Positions 22,265 to 34,045 of a DNA stretch of 64,000 nucleotides are shown here, in pieces (position 1 is the first letter of the stretch; each line of letters opens with the position of its first letter). The notes beneath the pieces were generated by a model. That model was not told where the DNA came from and did not search any database. It worked only from the letters and a program-made list of their open reading frames with translations. The position numbers were made by a program, and so were the translations under genes. This stretch comes from Pelobates cultripes (Eukaryota; Chordata; Amphibia; Anura; Pelobatidae). The stretch is taken from NCBI GenBank assembly GCA_933207985.1, contig OW240912.1, positions 203,165,577 through 203,229,576 of the forward strand. Reading direction: 5' to 3'.

Positions 22265-22716
22265 CAGGACAGAACAAAGAAAACACATTACAGAAGAAGG
22301 GGAGGGTCGCCTTAACGGACCCCAAGGCTGTCATTATTTGAGCTAAGTCTATAGCTCAGGAATATGTGAGTGTTTCCTTGACACAACATTATATACCTTT
22401 TTTCTGTGAGTTCTTGCACCATTGTGTGTATTATTTATCTTAAAGGTACACAATACTGAGACAAAGATTACTGAAAGTGAATCTTTAAGGTATATCAACC
22501 ACTTTTGGATTGGCACCTTCTATTTCTGTTTTAGTTTCCATTTATGTATTAGTGATACACCGTTGGATATATTGGAATTTCGTGGTGTGAATTTAAAAAG
22601 TTTAACACACGGTGACACAGCAGCTATTTGGGCAATGTGTATATACATACTATACGTGTATAATAAGGATAAAAATTAGCGCTACTACACTATAGTTTTG
22701 TACCGAGAGCACTTTA

Positions 22717-23780
22717 GTTTGCTGAATTGCAAAATCTGTCCTCTTTTTTAATTTTATCGAAAGTGCAAGTTTCATTTGAAATTGGCACTTTTAGAAATAC
22801 AACCCCCGGCTTTCAATAAGACAACTGGTCCTGTTACTATCTGGTTTGGATAGCTAAATAGAGCTAAACTCAAGAGGCAGCAATTCCCCCGATCAAAAGC
22901 CTTGCAAAGACTTCTCATTTAACTGCATTGGGTAGTCTGGGATTGGACAATAACATAAAGTCTAGGTTTGGTTAGAAGGGGAGGCCTTGCAAAGGCTTCA
23001 GACAAGAAAAATGCATGTTTTGCAAGTTGTTTTTAGATATAACTCTAATTTAAAAAATGCACAATTAAATGAATGCATGTATATCTTTAGTTCTGCAGTT
23101 TACCCCCCCCCCCCCCTTTCCATCCCTCCCCGACACATACTCCTTATTGATGCCTAGGTTTTAGATTTTAGAAGAAGTTGAGCAATTAATCATGTACAGA
23201 TTTTAAAAAAAAATGGTTAATGTTTCCCAGACATGCATGTTCAATATGACCCATTGGTTTTGCATTGTAAGATTCAGGGTACACTAAAATACATGTCTAT
23301 GTATTGTCTGGTCTTATAGGGCTGTCATTGGATAATAGTATTAGGGGTGCTGTCAGACTTTTTTTTTTAAAGTGGTTGTTGTCATACATGTATCTATATG
23401 TAGGCTTATAGTGTCGAACTGGGCATGAGATCTCATTGGTCAGGGGTGATGAAATGGGCAGACACATTTTTTTAAATGCAGGAGGGTCTGCTTTATTTTG
23501 GCTAGCTTTATTTTTGTATCTACAACTCTTAACTCTACAAGTTTACTTTCCTTATTTTGCCCACTGACAGCACTTTTATGGGTTATGCAAAAGGACACGG
23601 TACCTAGTAATCCAAGCTTCACTGTTTCCCCATACATATAGATAGTGGATGGGTCATGGCTGATCTCAATAGGTATAGCTCTGACAGCTACTTATATGCC
23701 ATTCACAGGACCTGAGGGAGGCTATCTGTAACAGATATCTCTAGGCTACAGCCCACAATGGTGCTTGGTCAGGCAAAGGT
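22717..23780. other. Non-coding stretch
   Basis: No gene recognised. Contains a poly-C run at 23,104-23,117 and a short poly-T at 23,360-23,368. Confidence 0.4.
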
Positions 23781-23835
23781 ACTGCGCTACAGAATCTGTT
23801 GGCACTAAATAAATGGCGATAATAATAATAACATT
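23765..23835. repeat. SINE-like repeat tail with (AAT)n
   Basis: GTACTGCGCTACAGAATCTG, TTGGCACTAAATAAATGGCG and (ATA)n resemble the 3' end of an interspersed repeat common in amphibian DNA. The inverted counterpart, (TTA)n followed by TTTATATAGTGCCAACAAAT, occurs at 27,088-27,127. Family name uncertain. Confidence 0.5.
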
Positions 23836-24129
23836 ATTGTATGAAGAGCTGCGCCATTACCATGGGAGTCCGCAGGAGGGGGTAAGGGGGGGCACTTGCC
23901 CCACTCCCCCCCCCCTGGATTTTTCAGCTTGTTCAGCTTTTTTCGTGTGAGATTTAAAATGAACTGCAATACCGGCGCCGGCCAGTAGGTGGCGCTGTGT
24001 ATGGAGAGGGACAGGGATAGGAAGCTGCATCTTATCCCTGCTTCTCTCTGCTGATTGAAACCGCAGGGGACCAACACATGCAGCCAGAGACAGCCTACAG
24101 ATCAGGTAAGTGGGGGGAGGGTTTGAGAT

Positions 24130-24232
24130 AGCCTGTAGATTTTGGGGGCAGGATTTTTGTGGCAGCCTATAGATTTTGGGGGGCAGCAGCCTATAGATTT
24201 TGGGGGCAGCAGCCTATAGATTTGGGGGCTTT
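24130..24232. repeat. GCCTATAGATTTTGGGGG minisatellite
   Basis: Four units of GCCTRTAGATTTTGGGGGCAG, about 21-30 bases apart and the last slightly truncated, are read directly. The 73-codon ORF across them is incidental. Confidence 0.85.
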
Positions 24233-24344
24233 ATTCTGGACACCACATCATAAGGCTTTGGTACCTGTGCCAGGCAGGGAAACGTTGGACCTTCTCATCT
24301 CCAAAGGTAAAAAAATATCAGTATTAATGTGTTCACTTTTATTT

Positions 24345-24790
24345 ACTGAGTGTCAGGAAGCACAGAGTGCCGTTGGGTAGGGGTGTTGCTGATTGGCTAG
24401 AGCGGTCAGCTGGCACTCTAAGCCAATCAGTAGCTCCCATTCATAAAAAAGTAAAAATATTTTATGAACCGGGAAGTAGCGATTGGCTTAGAGCGTCAAC
24501 TGTCCACTCTAGCCAATCAGCGGCACCCATGCCTGACGTCAATCTGCACTTCCTGACACTCTGTTTCAGAAGCCAAATACCACTGAGCGACCTGGAGCTG
24601 GAGGAAGCCTTTGGGGTTAAACCATTTGAGAGCGATTTAACCCCTATGGGCTTCCTGGCATCATAGCATTTTCATTTAGGTGAAGTTGTTATGGTGACCA
24701 GAATGGTCCTTTAATTTGCTTAAAGGAACACTGTGGTGTCAGGAATACAAACATATATTCCTGACACCATAGTTGTGAAAACGCTGTTCA
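24345..24790. repeat. Two abutting T2/Kolobok-like MITE termini
   Basis: One terminus ends GTTATGGTGACCAGAATGG then TCCTTTAA (TTAA at 24,711-24,714). Six bases on, another begins TTAAAGGAACACTGTGGTGT (TTAA at 24,720-24,723). Both match the ends of the complete T2-like MITEs at 29.1 and 38.2 kb. Inverted words GTGTCAGGAAGCA (24,351) and GCACTTCCTGACAC (24,546) give the left unit internal inverted structure. The outer ends of both units were not found, so they are truncated. Confidence 0.6.
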
Positions 24791-24799
24791 CCCTGGCTT

Positions 24800-27335
24800 T
24801 ATGTGATAATGGCTATGCCCCTTCCCTTTCATGACACTGTCAAAAAGGTACCAAGCATGGATGTCATTACAATTATGGCCCCCCCTGGAAAAATTCCTGC
24901 GGACGCCCATGGCCATTACCCTGCTGCTGAAATGAAGATAGTTCTGTCAGTTCTGCAGATAGATGACATGCAGCCCTGTAATGATATCACTGAAGATCTG
25001 GGAATCTGTGAAGAGAAGCCTTTTTTTGTAACACACCTCTATATCCATGAAACTAGCAAGAATCAGTGATATATATAAAAAAAAAAAAAAAAAGAAACTG
25101 TTTTCAACCAGATGATAAGAAACCAATAGTAATGCAAAAGTACAAATATGGAGCAGCATGGAGGTAGAAGAGAATGGAAATCTAAAGAATGATTTTATCA
25201 ATCTATCTATGTATCTATCTATCTATCTATCTATGTCTTTCTGTCTGTCTGTCAATGATACTATCTCTGCATTCTGCACCAAGACCAACAGCTGATAGGA
25301 AATGTTTATTAAAATCTTGGAGCCATGACACATAGATGACGTATAGCATACCACCCAAGTGTCCCTATTGTGGAGAGACAGTTCCTCTCTAGGGACAAAT
25401 CCCCCTGTTCCTCATTTATTTCCTAATGTCCCTCTTTTTTTATGAGCTGCATAATTTTGGTGTGTCTGATTGTATCCCTGAGCTCATGGGCAATAATACT
25501 CGCAGTAGTAATGTATCTTTAAATTACAATAAATGTGTTTAGAAATCAGTCTGTGTAATTAATAAAAATTGTTCCTGCTCCAAATTAAATTTTATTTGCA
25601 TACATTGTTATTAGTAAATCACAAAATTTCTCAGTACAGCCCGCTCTGGCCCTCCATTTCTCCACATAAAATTAAAGTGCCTGTCTATGTCCATTAAAAA
25701 AATGAGATGGTATAAAGGAACTTCAAACTCCAACTGCTAGACCACTGCTAGACCAGTAAGGTAACATAGGCTGCAGGAGCATCTTCGTGTTTAGACAGTG
25801 TTATGGCCACAGTGTACTAGTAGCTGCCAAGTATACAACAAGCCATTGCACATCATTATAGATAAACCACTTTCATCTGTTCTCATTTATGCATTGGCCA
25901 TAACATTTAACAATGTGCCTTATCAGAAAGTGAATACATATTTCTTTCTCCTCTATATAAAACTGTGGAGGAAATTTTACATTTCCAGCATTATATGAGC
26001 CTATAAACTATACCCAGCACTGTGTTACAGCATGGCCTCCCCTTTTTTTCTTTTCTCAGTTAACTTTTATTTACCCAAACAACTAACTGCAGTTTGTGTT
26101 TATACTCCATCAGCTCCAAAATAGCCATCGGACATCCACAGGAAAAGATATTTATTACTTATACATGAGATGCACCGTGTAGCCGCCTTTTTTTGCCCTA
26201 GATAACTTAGCAGATTATATTTCAGTTTTTTTTTGTTGCTCTTCTCTTTGTCAAAAATATTATTACACATGACCAGCTTTCCAGTAAGATTTCCCCAAGC
26301 ACCCATTTACAGTACTGAAAACAGTCAGTTAATATACCTTGAATATTTACGGTAACTTTTTTTTTTATATAGATGGATTGCCTCATAAAACAATGTTTAG
26401 TTCTTCTATCTGTGACATATATATTTTGGCCTTTTCACCTCACTCACGGATAACCGCATTAAATCTGTGAAATAGAGGGGGTATCACGGTAGCCATATAT
26501 TTAAGCCAACTTTGCTGATTGATTCTTTATCATTCCATCTGTAGAATTTCTGAAACCCAACAGTCACACTGGTAGTCAGGGATAAGGCCCAAGTTGTGAA
26601 TCAGAAATGCCTTATGCCATTATAGTATAATTTTGGAACAGGCCCAAAGGCAATTTAGCAATTTGCCCTTAGGCCTGCCACGTTTAATACAAGGTGATTA
26701 TTGGTATTTTAAATTCTGCCTCTAGCTACTTGAAATTTAAATACCCGGTGCTGTGCAATTTTTATCTATAAATTTCTAATATTTAGAGATACATTCTGAT
26801 TGAATAAATTGTGCCACATCCTTCCACCACTGACAAATTGTACCTCTATACATATGCATATTGCAGTTTTGTCAATATTAAAAAAAACAAACACAACATA
26901 ATTTAGAACTTGCTGGAAAGGGTTCATTATTAACAGGCATCTTGAGAAAGTGCTTTAATTGACAGGGTTGATAGGGTGCGGTAAAGGGATTAAGCATTGA
27001 TTACACTGTATCTTCTTCCTTCTCAAAAACTGCCTTTATCTAACCACTTACTAGCTAGTCCTACCACCACACAAAGAATGAGACCTTTATTATTATTATT
27101 ATATTTATATAGTGCCAACAAATTCAGTTTTATCCTGGTTCCCACATATTTTTAAATCATATTTCTGAATGAAGTGTAAAGAGCTTGCTACATTCTAAAT
27201 TGTTAGTTTAGTTTAGGCAGAAAAAGACTCTGTGTAGCTGACATTTTATCTACTTGCGGTGAAATTTCTTTTGTTAATTTACGTTTTTACTGTGGTGGTG
27301 CTTTGAGCCATTTGCCATCATGTCAATTATTTTAA
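24800..27335. other. Non-coding stretch with simple repeats
   Basis: A poly-A lies at 25,078-25,093, a (TCTA)n/(TCTG)n microsatellite at 25,200-25,253 and a (TTA)n with a SINE-like tail at 27,088-27,127. No gene recognised. Confidence 0.45.
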
Positions 27336-27344
27336 GAAACAGCA

Positions 27345-27560
27345 TGCATCACTACCAACGTTTCCTCTGTAAGTCGGTGCCTGTGTCATCGGAGTTGAAT
27401 CCCTCTGCTGAAAGAGATGTAACTCCATCTCCAGTAGCATCTTTGGGTCTCATTAGCCAGCCCATATAAAATTAATTCTGAGCAAAATTGCCACCTGATA
27501 TCAGCAGATGACAAGGTGCATTCCACCAAACCCTCTCACTTTAAATCACAGCAAGAAAAT
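27345..27560. repeat. Dispersed repeat, inverted partner at 30.6 kb
   Basis: Shares GAATCCCTCTGCTG, GTAACTCCATC, AGCATCTTTGG, TAAGCCAGC/TTAGCCAGCC and ATTAATTCTG-GCAAAATTG with the complement of 30,595-30,750. The two copies are diverged, so this is an old interspersed family. Confidence 0.6.
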
Positions 27561-28140
27561 CCCCTGCTCACTTCAATTTTGTCTCATGGTTGTTTCTACT
27601 AGGCCATCAAACTTGACAAGGAGAAGTTTTGAGCCTTGTCACGCCTTGATGGTGCAATAAAACCACTAGAAGACAAAATTGCAGTGTGCTAAAGATTATC
27701 TTGTTGTGATGTCAATGCTTTTGTTATGTGTACCGTTTAGCTGTGTGATTTATTGAAGTTTATGCACAGTATAAAATACATTAGCATTTTGATTTAACCA
27801 AATACATTCATAAAAGACAAACATGTTTGCATTTATTCATACCTCTGAGGTGTATCTTTTTAGGAGGGGCAGTTCCAATTTTGGGTCCCAATTTATCTTT
27901 CCCACTTTTCAATCTTCTGAACTCCACTCTTGTGTCAAAAGAATGGTCGTAATGGTTGAAGAAGAGAGCTTTATGGCATTACAACTACTACACGTCTTTA
28001 AAATGTAATCAATGAGGTTATAAACAAGTCTTTGTAAATAAGATACCCTGATCATGAAGTCACCTCACATAAAATATCCAGAACATAATCCTACCCCATG
28101 ATATTACCATCAGCAATACACTAAGAGCTTCATTCTTTAA
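27561..28140. other. Non-coding stretch, nothing recognised
   Basis: Ordinary AT-rich sequence without gene or obvious repeat. The 61-codon ORF at 27,823 has no features. Confidence 0.4.
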
Positions 28141-28149
28141 TAAGGGCCT

Positions 28150-30050
28150 TCGAAGGGACATCAGTGTCACGAGCATGCAGCCCAGGATACCGGCAAGGAG
28201 ACAGAAAAGGGTCAGCAGTTATCCCTATACTTGAATCCAATTCAGGATATCGACGCAGGAGATCGCCATCAACCACCTACATACTTATACCTTTACCCAA
28301 GGATAAAGGAAGCCTCACTGGACGCAAGTAGCAGCATTGGTATCATCACTGATATAAACTATAAACAAAAAAGAGAGAACTCAAGAACTGACCATTTAGG
28401 AGATAAGCCCTAATGTGCAGAGAATAACCTTAATAAAACATAATTTTTAATGTAATTGTATAAATATTTAAAAAACTTGGACACCAATATAGTGAATCCA
28501 TTCAATATCTGTGGTAGGTAAAGAATCCTACAAGGAATAGGAGAATATCATATTTGAATTGACTAGAAATAAAATAATATTACACAAAATTATTATACAA
28601 AAATTGAAAAAGATAGCTGTTTGCTATAACTCAGTAATTTAGTGGAAATAATAGCACTGTAAGCTGTGATGTGCAAAAGAAATATATAGATGGAAAATAA
28701 AGTAACAAAAGTAATACTTGTCCACTCACTAATTAACCAGGGAGGGAGAGATGAAACAAAGTAGCAAATTACTTAGCAGAGCAAGGTGGAGCCCTGCAGG
28801 GTAAAGATAATGAAAATACTGATTGTCCCGACTCTGCTGTGCCTTAGAGGGCACCCCTTAAAAAAACGCTATTCCCCCCCACCTCCTCTCTGGAGCAAAA
28901 ACTGAAAGTCCTAGTGAGAACAGAGAAGCTACAAAGGCATCTTGTAGGTAAAGTTGGCTAAGTCATTAACAACAAAAAGAAAATGAACAAAAAAAAAACA
29001 GAAAAAATAAATATATAGTATGGGTGGTGATATCTTTTGTAGAATTGATACATGTCGTCCCTCATCTCTAAACCAACACCAATCATTACAGTCCCGATGC
29101 GCGTTTCGCCCTTACAGCTCTTCCAGGCCCTTAAAGGATCACTATAGGGTCAGGAACACAAACATGTATTTCTGACCCTATAGTGTTAAAACCACCATCT
29201 AGCCCCCCTGGGCCCCTCATGCCTCCATAAATATAGCAAAATCTTACTGTATTCAAGCCTGAAGCTGTAACTCTGCATGCTGTTTGCCTCAGAAAAACAA
29301 GCAGTCTGCTGACATCATCAGAAGTGGTAACCTAATCCAATCACAATGCTTCCCCATAGGATTGGCTGAGACTGACAAAGAGGCAGATCAGAGGGGCAGA
29401 GCCAGCATGATTCAAACACAGACCTGGCCAATCAGCATCTCATCATAGAGATGAATTGAATCAATGAATCTCTATGAGGAAAGTTCAGTGTCTGCATGCA
29501 GAGGGAGGAGACACTGAATGTTTGGATGCATTTTAGGCAGCCATGACCTAGGAAGGATCTCTAACAGCCATCTGAGGAGTGGCCAGTGAAGTTAAACACT
29601 GCATTTTCTTTGAAAAGACAGTGTTTACAGCAAAAAGCCTGAAAGTAATGATTCTACTCACCAGAACAAATTCAATAAGCTGTAGTTGTTATGGTGACTA
29701 TGGTGTCCCTTTAAGGTTTATTTTGCTTAGTTTTTTGTAGCATCACTAATATACACTCTACACCAATATATAATACTGCTAGTAGTGAGATCCAACCATT
29801 TTTTTCTACAGCTTTTTTTCTATTTTCAATTGACTTTTTTCTCTTTTTTTCTTTTGCATAAGAGTGAATTGTTTCCATCAATTTTTTCACATTTACTTGA
29901 TGCTGGACCTGATCATATGGCAATATAGCATCCTTTGACCAACTATTGTGCACTATAGCAACAATATAATGATACACATTTGATGGATCCACCGGACAGA
30001 TTATGTATTACTGATTTTGATTTGCTACAATTTTGTTAGGGAAGGGTGTA
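28150..30050 (-). mobile_element. Probable Penelope-like element remnant split by a MITE
   Basis: Minus-strand sequence near 29,130-29,090 reads CCTGGAAGAGCTGTAAGGGC, then GAAACGCGCATCGGGACTG. This GAAACGCG wording, preceded by a small stem, is characteristic of the ends of many vertebrate PLEs and recalls their hammerhead motif. Flanks on either side of the T2 MITE (29,131-29,714) appear continuous. There is no recognisable RT or GIY-YIG protein. The 93-codon reverse ORF 29,992-29,711 is Lys-rich and unassigned. Boundaries are approximate. Confidence 0.4.
29131..29714 (-). mobile_element. T2/Kolobok-type MITE, complete, TTAA-flanked
   Basis: Starts TTAAAGGATCACTATAGGG and ends GACTATGGTGTCCCTTTAA, with TTAA at both edges (29,131-29,134 and 29,711-29,714) as target duplication. 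It is the same family as 38,236-38,764 in opposite orientation: shared internal sequence includes GAATCTCTATGAGGAAAGTT, CTGCATGCAGAGGGAGGA and CAATCCTATG/CATAGGATTGGCTGAGA. Non-coding, 584 bp, so it would need a transposase supplied in trans. Confidence 0.85.
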
Positions 30051-30589
30051 AAAAGGAGGTTCTTGTACATTATATAAATGTAACTATTTGATATGTATGA
30101 TAGGTTATTGCATACTGCATCAAATGTGATACCTGATTTTGCACTATTCTGTAAATCATTTTTTTAAAAACATTTTTATTTTTTTGGATATCTTTTAGCA
30201 ATTAATTAATTAAAAATGTCTTTTGATTGACGCATAGAAACTGCAGTATTATCACTGTATTTTTTTTTTGTAAATAAGTTTCAGGTTCTTAAGGAGGGGA
30301 ACCTTTAATACCTGCAAAACCTTGCAGCTCAGTGCCAACACACCTTTGTATATTTGTCTACACTAAAAGTATAGTGCCTATTTAGCCATTGAAATGCTGG
30401 GAGAGAATTGCATATATCTTGTTCCATTGGGAACTGCAACTATGATAATCACTTTGTGATTAGTACTACAAGTTATGCATACTACTCTTTTGGGATTTAT
30501 TAATTGTTTGTTTATTATACAAGCTGCCCCTCTTCCCAATCCGTCTCCATTAATGTCACTTTTCCTTGCTGGAGGTGGGGAGTGCCACT

Positions 30590-30760
30590 ACTGACTGTCT
30601 GGTGCAAGCATACACATTATCTTCTGCTGACAATTTTGCACAGAATTAATATTAGATGTGCTGGCTTATGACAACCAAAGATGCTGTCGGGGATGGAGTT
30701 ACACCTCTGACAGCAGAGGGATTCATCTCCGTATGCACAGCATTTCATAGCAAAATGCTG
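30590..30760. repeat. Dispersed repeat, inverted partner of 27.4 kb
   Basis: Contains CCAAAGATGCTGTCGGGGAT, GGAGTTACACCTCTGACAGC and AGAGGGATTC, complementary to the block at 27,400-27,480. Confidence 0.6.
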
Positions 30761-30764
30761 CACA

Positions 30765-31880
30765 TACAGACTTCATGTACCAGGACCACATCAAACCACT
30801 GAATTGGTCATGGTGCTTGAAGTTTTATATGTTTGAAAGGCACTCATTTCAAAAAGTGAATTTACAGTAATCTATAAGTTACAAATTCTGAAATATATCT
30901 GCAGAGGTAAAGATGTTCGCACGGCATGTGATACATTCAGTGACTGTTTCCCTTAAAGTCCAATGTAACATCTTTTGGTGTACATTACTATCGACACTTT
31001 TCCTTTATCTCAGTAAGGGAATGGCTGCACTAATTGAGAATAGCATATTGTATTTAGGGAAAGATAAACGTAGTCCAAATAAATCATTTTTTGAATCTAA
31101 GAAAAGCATAAATCAATTCAACATTATCTGTTATATATGATATTCTGGAGTTATATGTCTTGCAACTGACATGTTACAAATACCCAGAATGTACTTGGAT
31201 AGCTTGGTTCTTGTCTACAGTAATGACAATAAGATTGAATGGCAGTTAAAATATGAAACATTTTAGTTTAGAAGTGTATTTCTATAGAGAAGCAGCTAGC
31301 CTAGGAAAAAAATATAGGAGATGTGGTTCCAATTGTACAAATGAGGATTTGGGGAAAAAAGAACCACGAATTATAAAATTTGCTTGACACCTACCACATT
31401 TGATACATGGCAGCAAAATACAATGGTCGGTGTAGTAATGATTCCTAATATACTTTATTAAAGACCAACACATACTAAATATCACAGACCCAGCATCCTG
31501 ATACATTTAGTAGAAGAGCAGGGGCCCAAGAACACCTGCTCTTTGTGTCACTGAATGCTATTTCAGTCACAGATGTATATTTTACAATGACAAATTGATC
31601 CCGTTGTAACTGTAAGCTCACCAATTATAACTATTTTTCGTGTGTGCAACATATGTTGTCTGTGCGAACATAACAAGTTTACTTTGTATCCATTTACAAA
31701 TTTAACATATTGTCACTAAATTTGATCAGAGCCTTGAGGTTTAACAATTGCTTTTGTACTTTACTGAGAATTAAAATCTTTTTTTCTGATTTTGCTTGTT
31801 AGAAAGACTATATATACATACATGCAGTACAATCATTTTAGCCCTTGTGAGTGATTCTAAACATTCATCTTAACTGTCAT
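30765..31880. other. Non-coding stretch, nothing recognised
   Basis: AT-rich. ORFs at 30,913 (+) and 31,282 (-) of about 75 codons show no domain or codon signal I can defend. Confidence 0.4.
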
Positions 31881-32559
31881 ATTTAAAGCGGCACTGTCAT
31901 GCCGAACTTACCTTTCCTCAATCTCTTCCTCTTCTCCCCCTCTCTCAGGATCTGTTATTCTTTTCTTCCTGTCTTCTTTAGTTTTCTTTAAAATCATAAG
32001 ACAAAGTAGGGACTCTTTGCCTTATGGAGGATTCCTCCGCTTGACCAGCTCTGACCAGCGGAGGAGCAAAGTGTGCTTCATTTCCGCTGGTCAGAGCAAT
32101 TTTCCCATGATCCCTAGCTTTCCTCTGTGTTCCCACAATGCTTCCTGTCACTTTACACTAAACTGCCGAATTGCGTTCTAACTGAATGACAACAGTCTGT
32201 TCGTTTCTTTTAGAACGCAATTCGGCACTTTATTCGGATCAGAATTTCATTCTAATGAATGAAACTCTGATCCTATTCATTGCTGTGGCTGCATCTTGCA
32301 GCCGTTTAGTAGATAACTCCCTAATTCCCACGGTATCAGGGAGCTATCTACTAAAAGGCTGAAAGACCTAAATTGGTCTTTCAGCCAAATTTACTAATAC
32401 TAAGTAAAGATTACTTAGTATTAGTAACTTAAATGCCCCTACTCGCTATACCGCGAGTAGGGGCATGTGTAGTAAGCAGTGAGCAGCGTATAGCTGCTCA
32501 CTGTAAAAAAACAAACAAAAAACTAATAACCCCCCCCCACTCCCCCCATGCCCGTGGGG

Positions 32560-33300
32560 GCCCTAAATAAAGATGGGGGGGAACCTGGCCCCTGGCCCCC
32601 ACCCCTGAGCGGTGGGTGGGGGCCCTAAATAAAGATATGGGGGGGAACTTCTGTCCCCCCCCCTGGCCCCCACCCCTGCGCGGTGGGTGGGGGCCCTAAT
32701 AAAACAATAAGGGGGGGGACCTACTGTCCTCCCCCCCCTGGCCCCCACCCCTGAGCGGTGGGTGGGGGCCCCTTGTAAAACAATAAAGGGGGGGACCTAC
32801 TGTCCTCCCCCCCGGCCCCCACCCCTGAGCGGTGGGTGGGGGCCCTAATAAAACAATAAAGGGGGGGGACCTACTGTCCTCCCCCCCCGGCCCCCACCCC
32901 TGAGCGGTGGGTGGGGGCCCTAATAAAACAATAAGGGGGGGGGACCTACTGTCCTCCCCCCCCTGGCCCCCACCCCTGAGCGGTGGGTGGGGGCCCTAAA
33001 TAAAGATATGGGGGGGGGACTTCTGCCCCCCCCCCTGGCCCCCACCCCTGCGCGGTGGGTGGGGCCCTAATAAAACAATAAGGGGGGGGACCTACTGTCC
33101 TCCCCCCCCGGCCCCCACCCCTGCGCGGTGGGTGGGGGCCCTAATAAAACAATAAGGGGGGGGATCTACTGTCCTCCCCCCCTGGCCCCCACCCCTGAGT
33201 GGTGGGTGGGGGCCCTAATAAAACAATAAGGGGGGGAACCTACTGTCCTCCCCCCCCGGCCCCCACCCCTGAGCGGTGGGTGGGGGCCCTAAATGACACC
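32560..33300. repeat. G/C-rich minisatellite array in the foldback element
   Basis: About ten tandem units of 71-76 bases. Each has GGGGGGACCTACTGTCCTCC, a C run, GGCCCCCACCCCTGAGCGG and TGGGTGGGGGCCCTAATAAA. Units alternate between TAATAAAACAATAAG and TAAATAAAGATATG spacers. Long G and C runs on alternating strands make G-quadruplex or i-motif structures plausible. The 61-codon reverse ORF is translated repeat. Confidence 0.9.
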
Positions 33301-33698
33301 CCCCCCCCCCTCCAATCAAGGTGACTAGGGGTCCCAAGCCCCTAGTCACCACCCCCCCCACCCAAAAAAACCTATCCCCTACCTACCCCCCTCACCCTAC
33401 AAATAGTGAGGGGGGGAATAAAATAACTAACCTGTAAAAAAAAAAAAATAAACTTACCATTTGATGTCTTCTTTTTTCTAAAATCTTCTTTCTTCAGCCC
33501 CCAAAAAGGCCAAATAAAAATCCATTATACCGTCGCACTTTAAAAAAAAAAAAAAAAAACGAGCGCAAAAAAAAATTAATCCAAGTTCGCCCTTCGAGGG
33601 CACGCCCCAGACTGAGCTCCGCAGGGCGGGTCAAGGCTTATAAAGCCTTGCCCCGCCCTGCAATTAGGCTTAGAACACTCTGATTGGTGGTTTTAAGC

Positions 33699-33790
33699 CA
33701 ATCAGAGTGCTCTGAGTCATTTTACACAGCGTGGGAAAATTCAAAAGAATTTTCCCACGCTGTGTAAAATGACTCAGAGCACTCTGATTG
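33699..33790. repeat. Perfect 44 bp palindrome with 4-base spacer
   Basis: Left arm 33,699-33,742 begins CAATCAGAGTGCTCTGAGTC. The right arm 33,747-33,790 is its exact complement, separated only by AAAA. A weaker outer continuation (GATTGGTGG...) and another CACTCTGATTGG-type word at 33,677 extend the symmetry. It sits near the centre of the foldback element and would form a stable hairpin or cruciform. Confidence 0.95.
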
Positions 33791-33807
33791 GGTGGCTTTC
33801 AAGCAGT

Positions 33808-34045
33808 AGGTCCCCCCCCCTTATTGTTTTATTAGGGCCCCCACCCACCGCTCAGGGGTGGGGGCCAGGGGGGGAGGACAGTAGGTCCCCCCCCTTATTG
33901 TTTTATTAGGGCCCCCACCCACCGCTCAGGGGTGGGGGCCGGGGGGGAGGACAGTAGGTCCCCCCCCATCATTATCTTCATGGCCCCCACCCGCCGCTCA
34001 GGGTGGGGGAGGGGGGGAGGACAATAGGTCCGCCCCCCCTTATTG
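33808..34045. repeat. Inverted minisatellite units of the foldback right half
   Basis: About three units carry the complement of the 32.6-33.3 kb repeat (AGGGCCCCCACCCACCGCTC, then GAGGACAGTAGGTCC). The array is therefore much shorter on this arm than on the left (about three against ten units), as expected from slippage after formation of a symmetrical element. Confidence 0.85.

Larger units (their letters stand above)
20019..22701 (-). mobile_element. Penelope-like element with inverted arms and 15 bp target duplication
   Basis: The 15-mer ACCGAGAGCACTTTA lies at 20,004-20,018 and 22,702-22,716, bounding a 2,683 bp insertion. Inside are two inverted arms of about 418 bp (20,061-20,478 and 21,847-22,264) around a degraded minus-strand PLE reading frame. 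A (TA)n tract at 20,036-20,063 lies just outside the left arm but inside the duplication, so it belongs to the element's 3' end. The 5' end, on the right, carries about 435 bp beyond the arm. Small size and a missing RT core make it non-autonomous. Confidence 0.88.

Noticed and set aside
29711..29992. 93-codon Lys-rich reverse ORF as a gene
   Set aside because: Its end runs into the MITE boundary and it lies in a PLE-like remnant; no homology recognised.
32560..33300. CRISPR-like regular repeats
   Set aside because: Units are contiguous tandem minisatellite copies without unique spacers, in eukaryotic transposon DNA.
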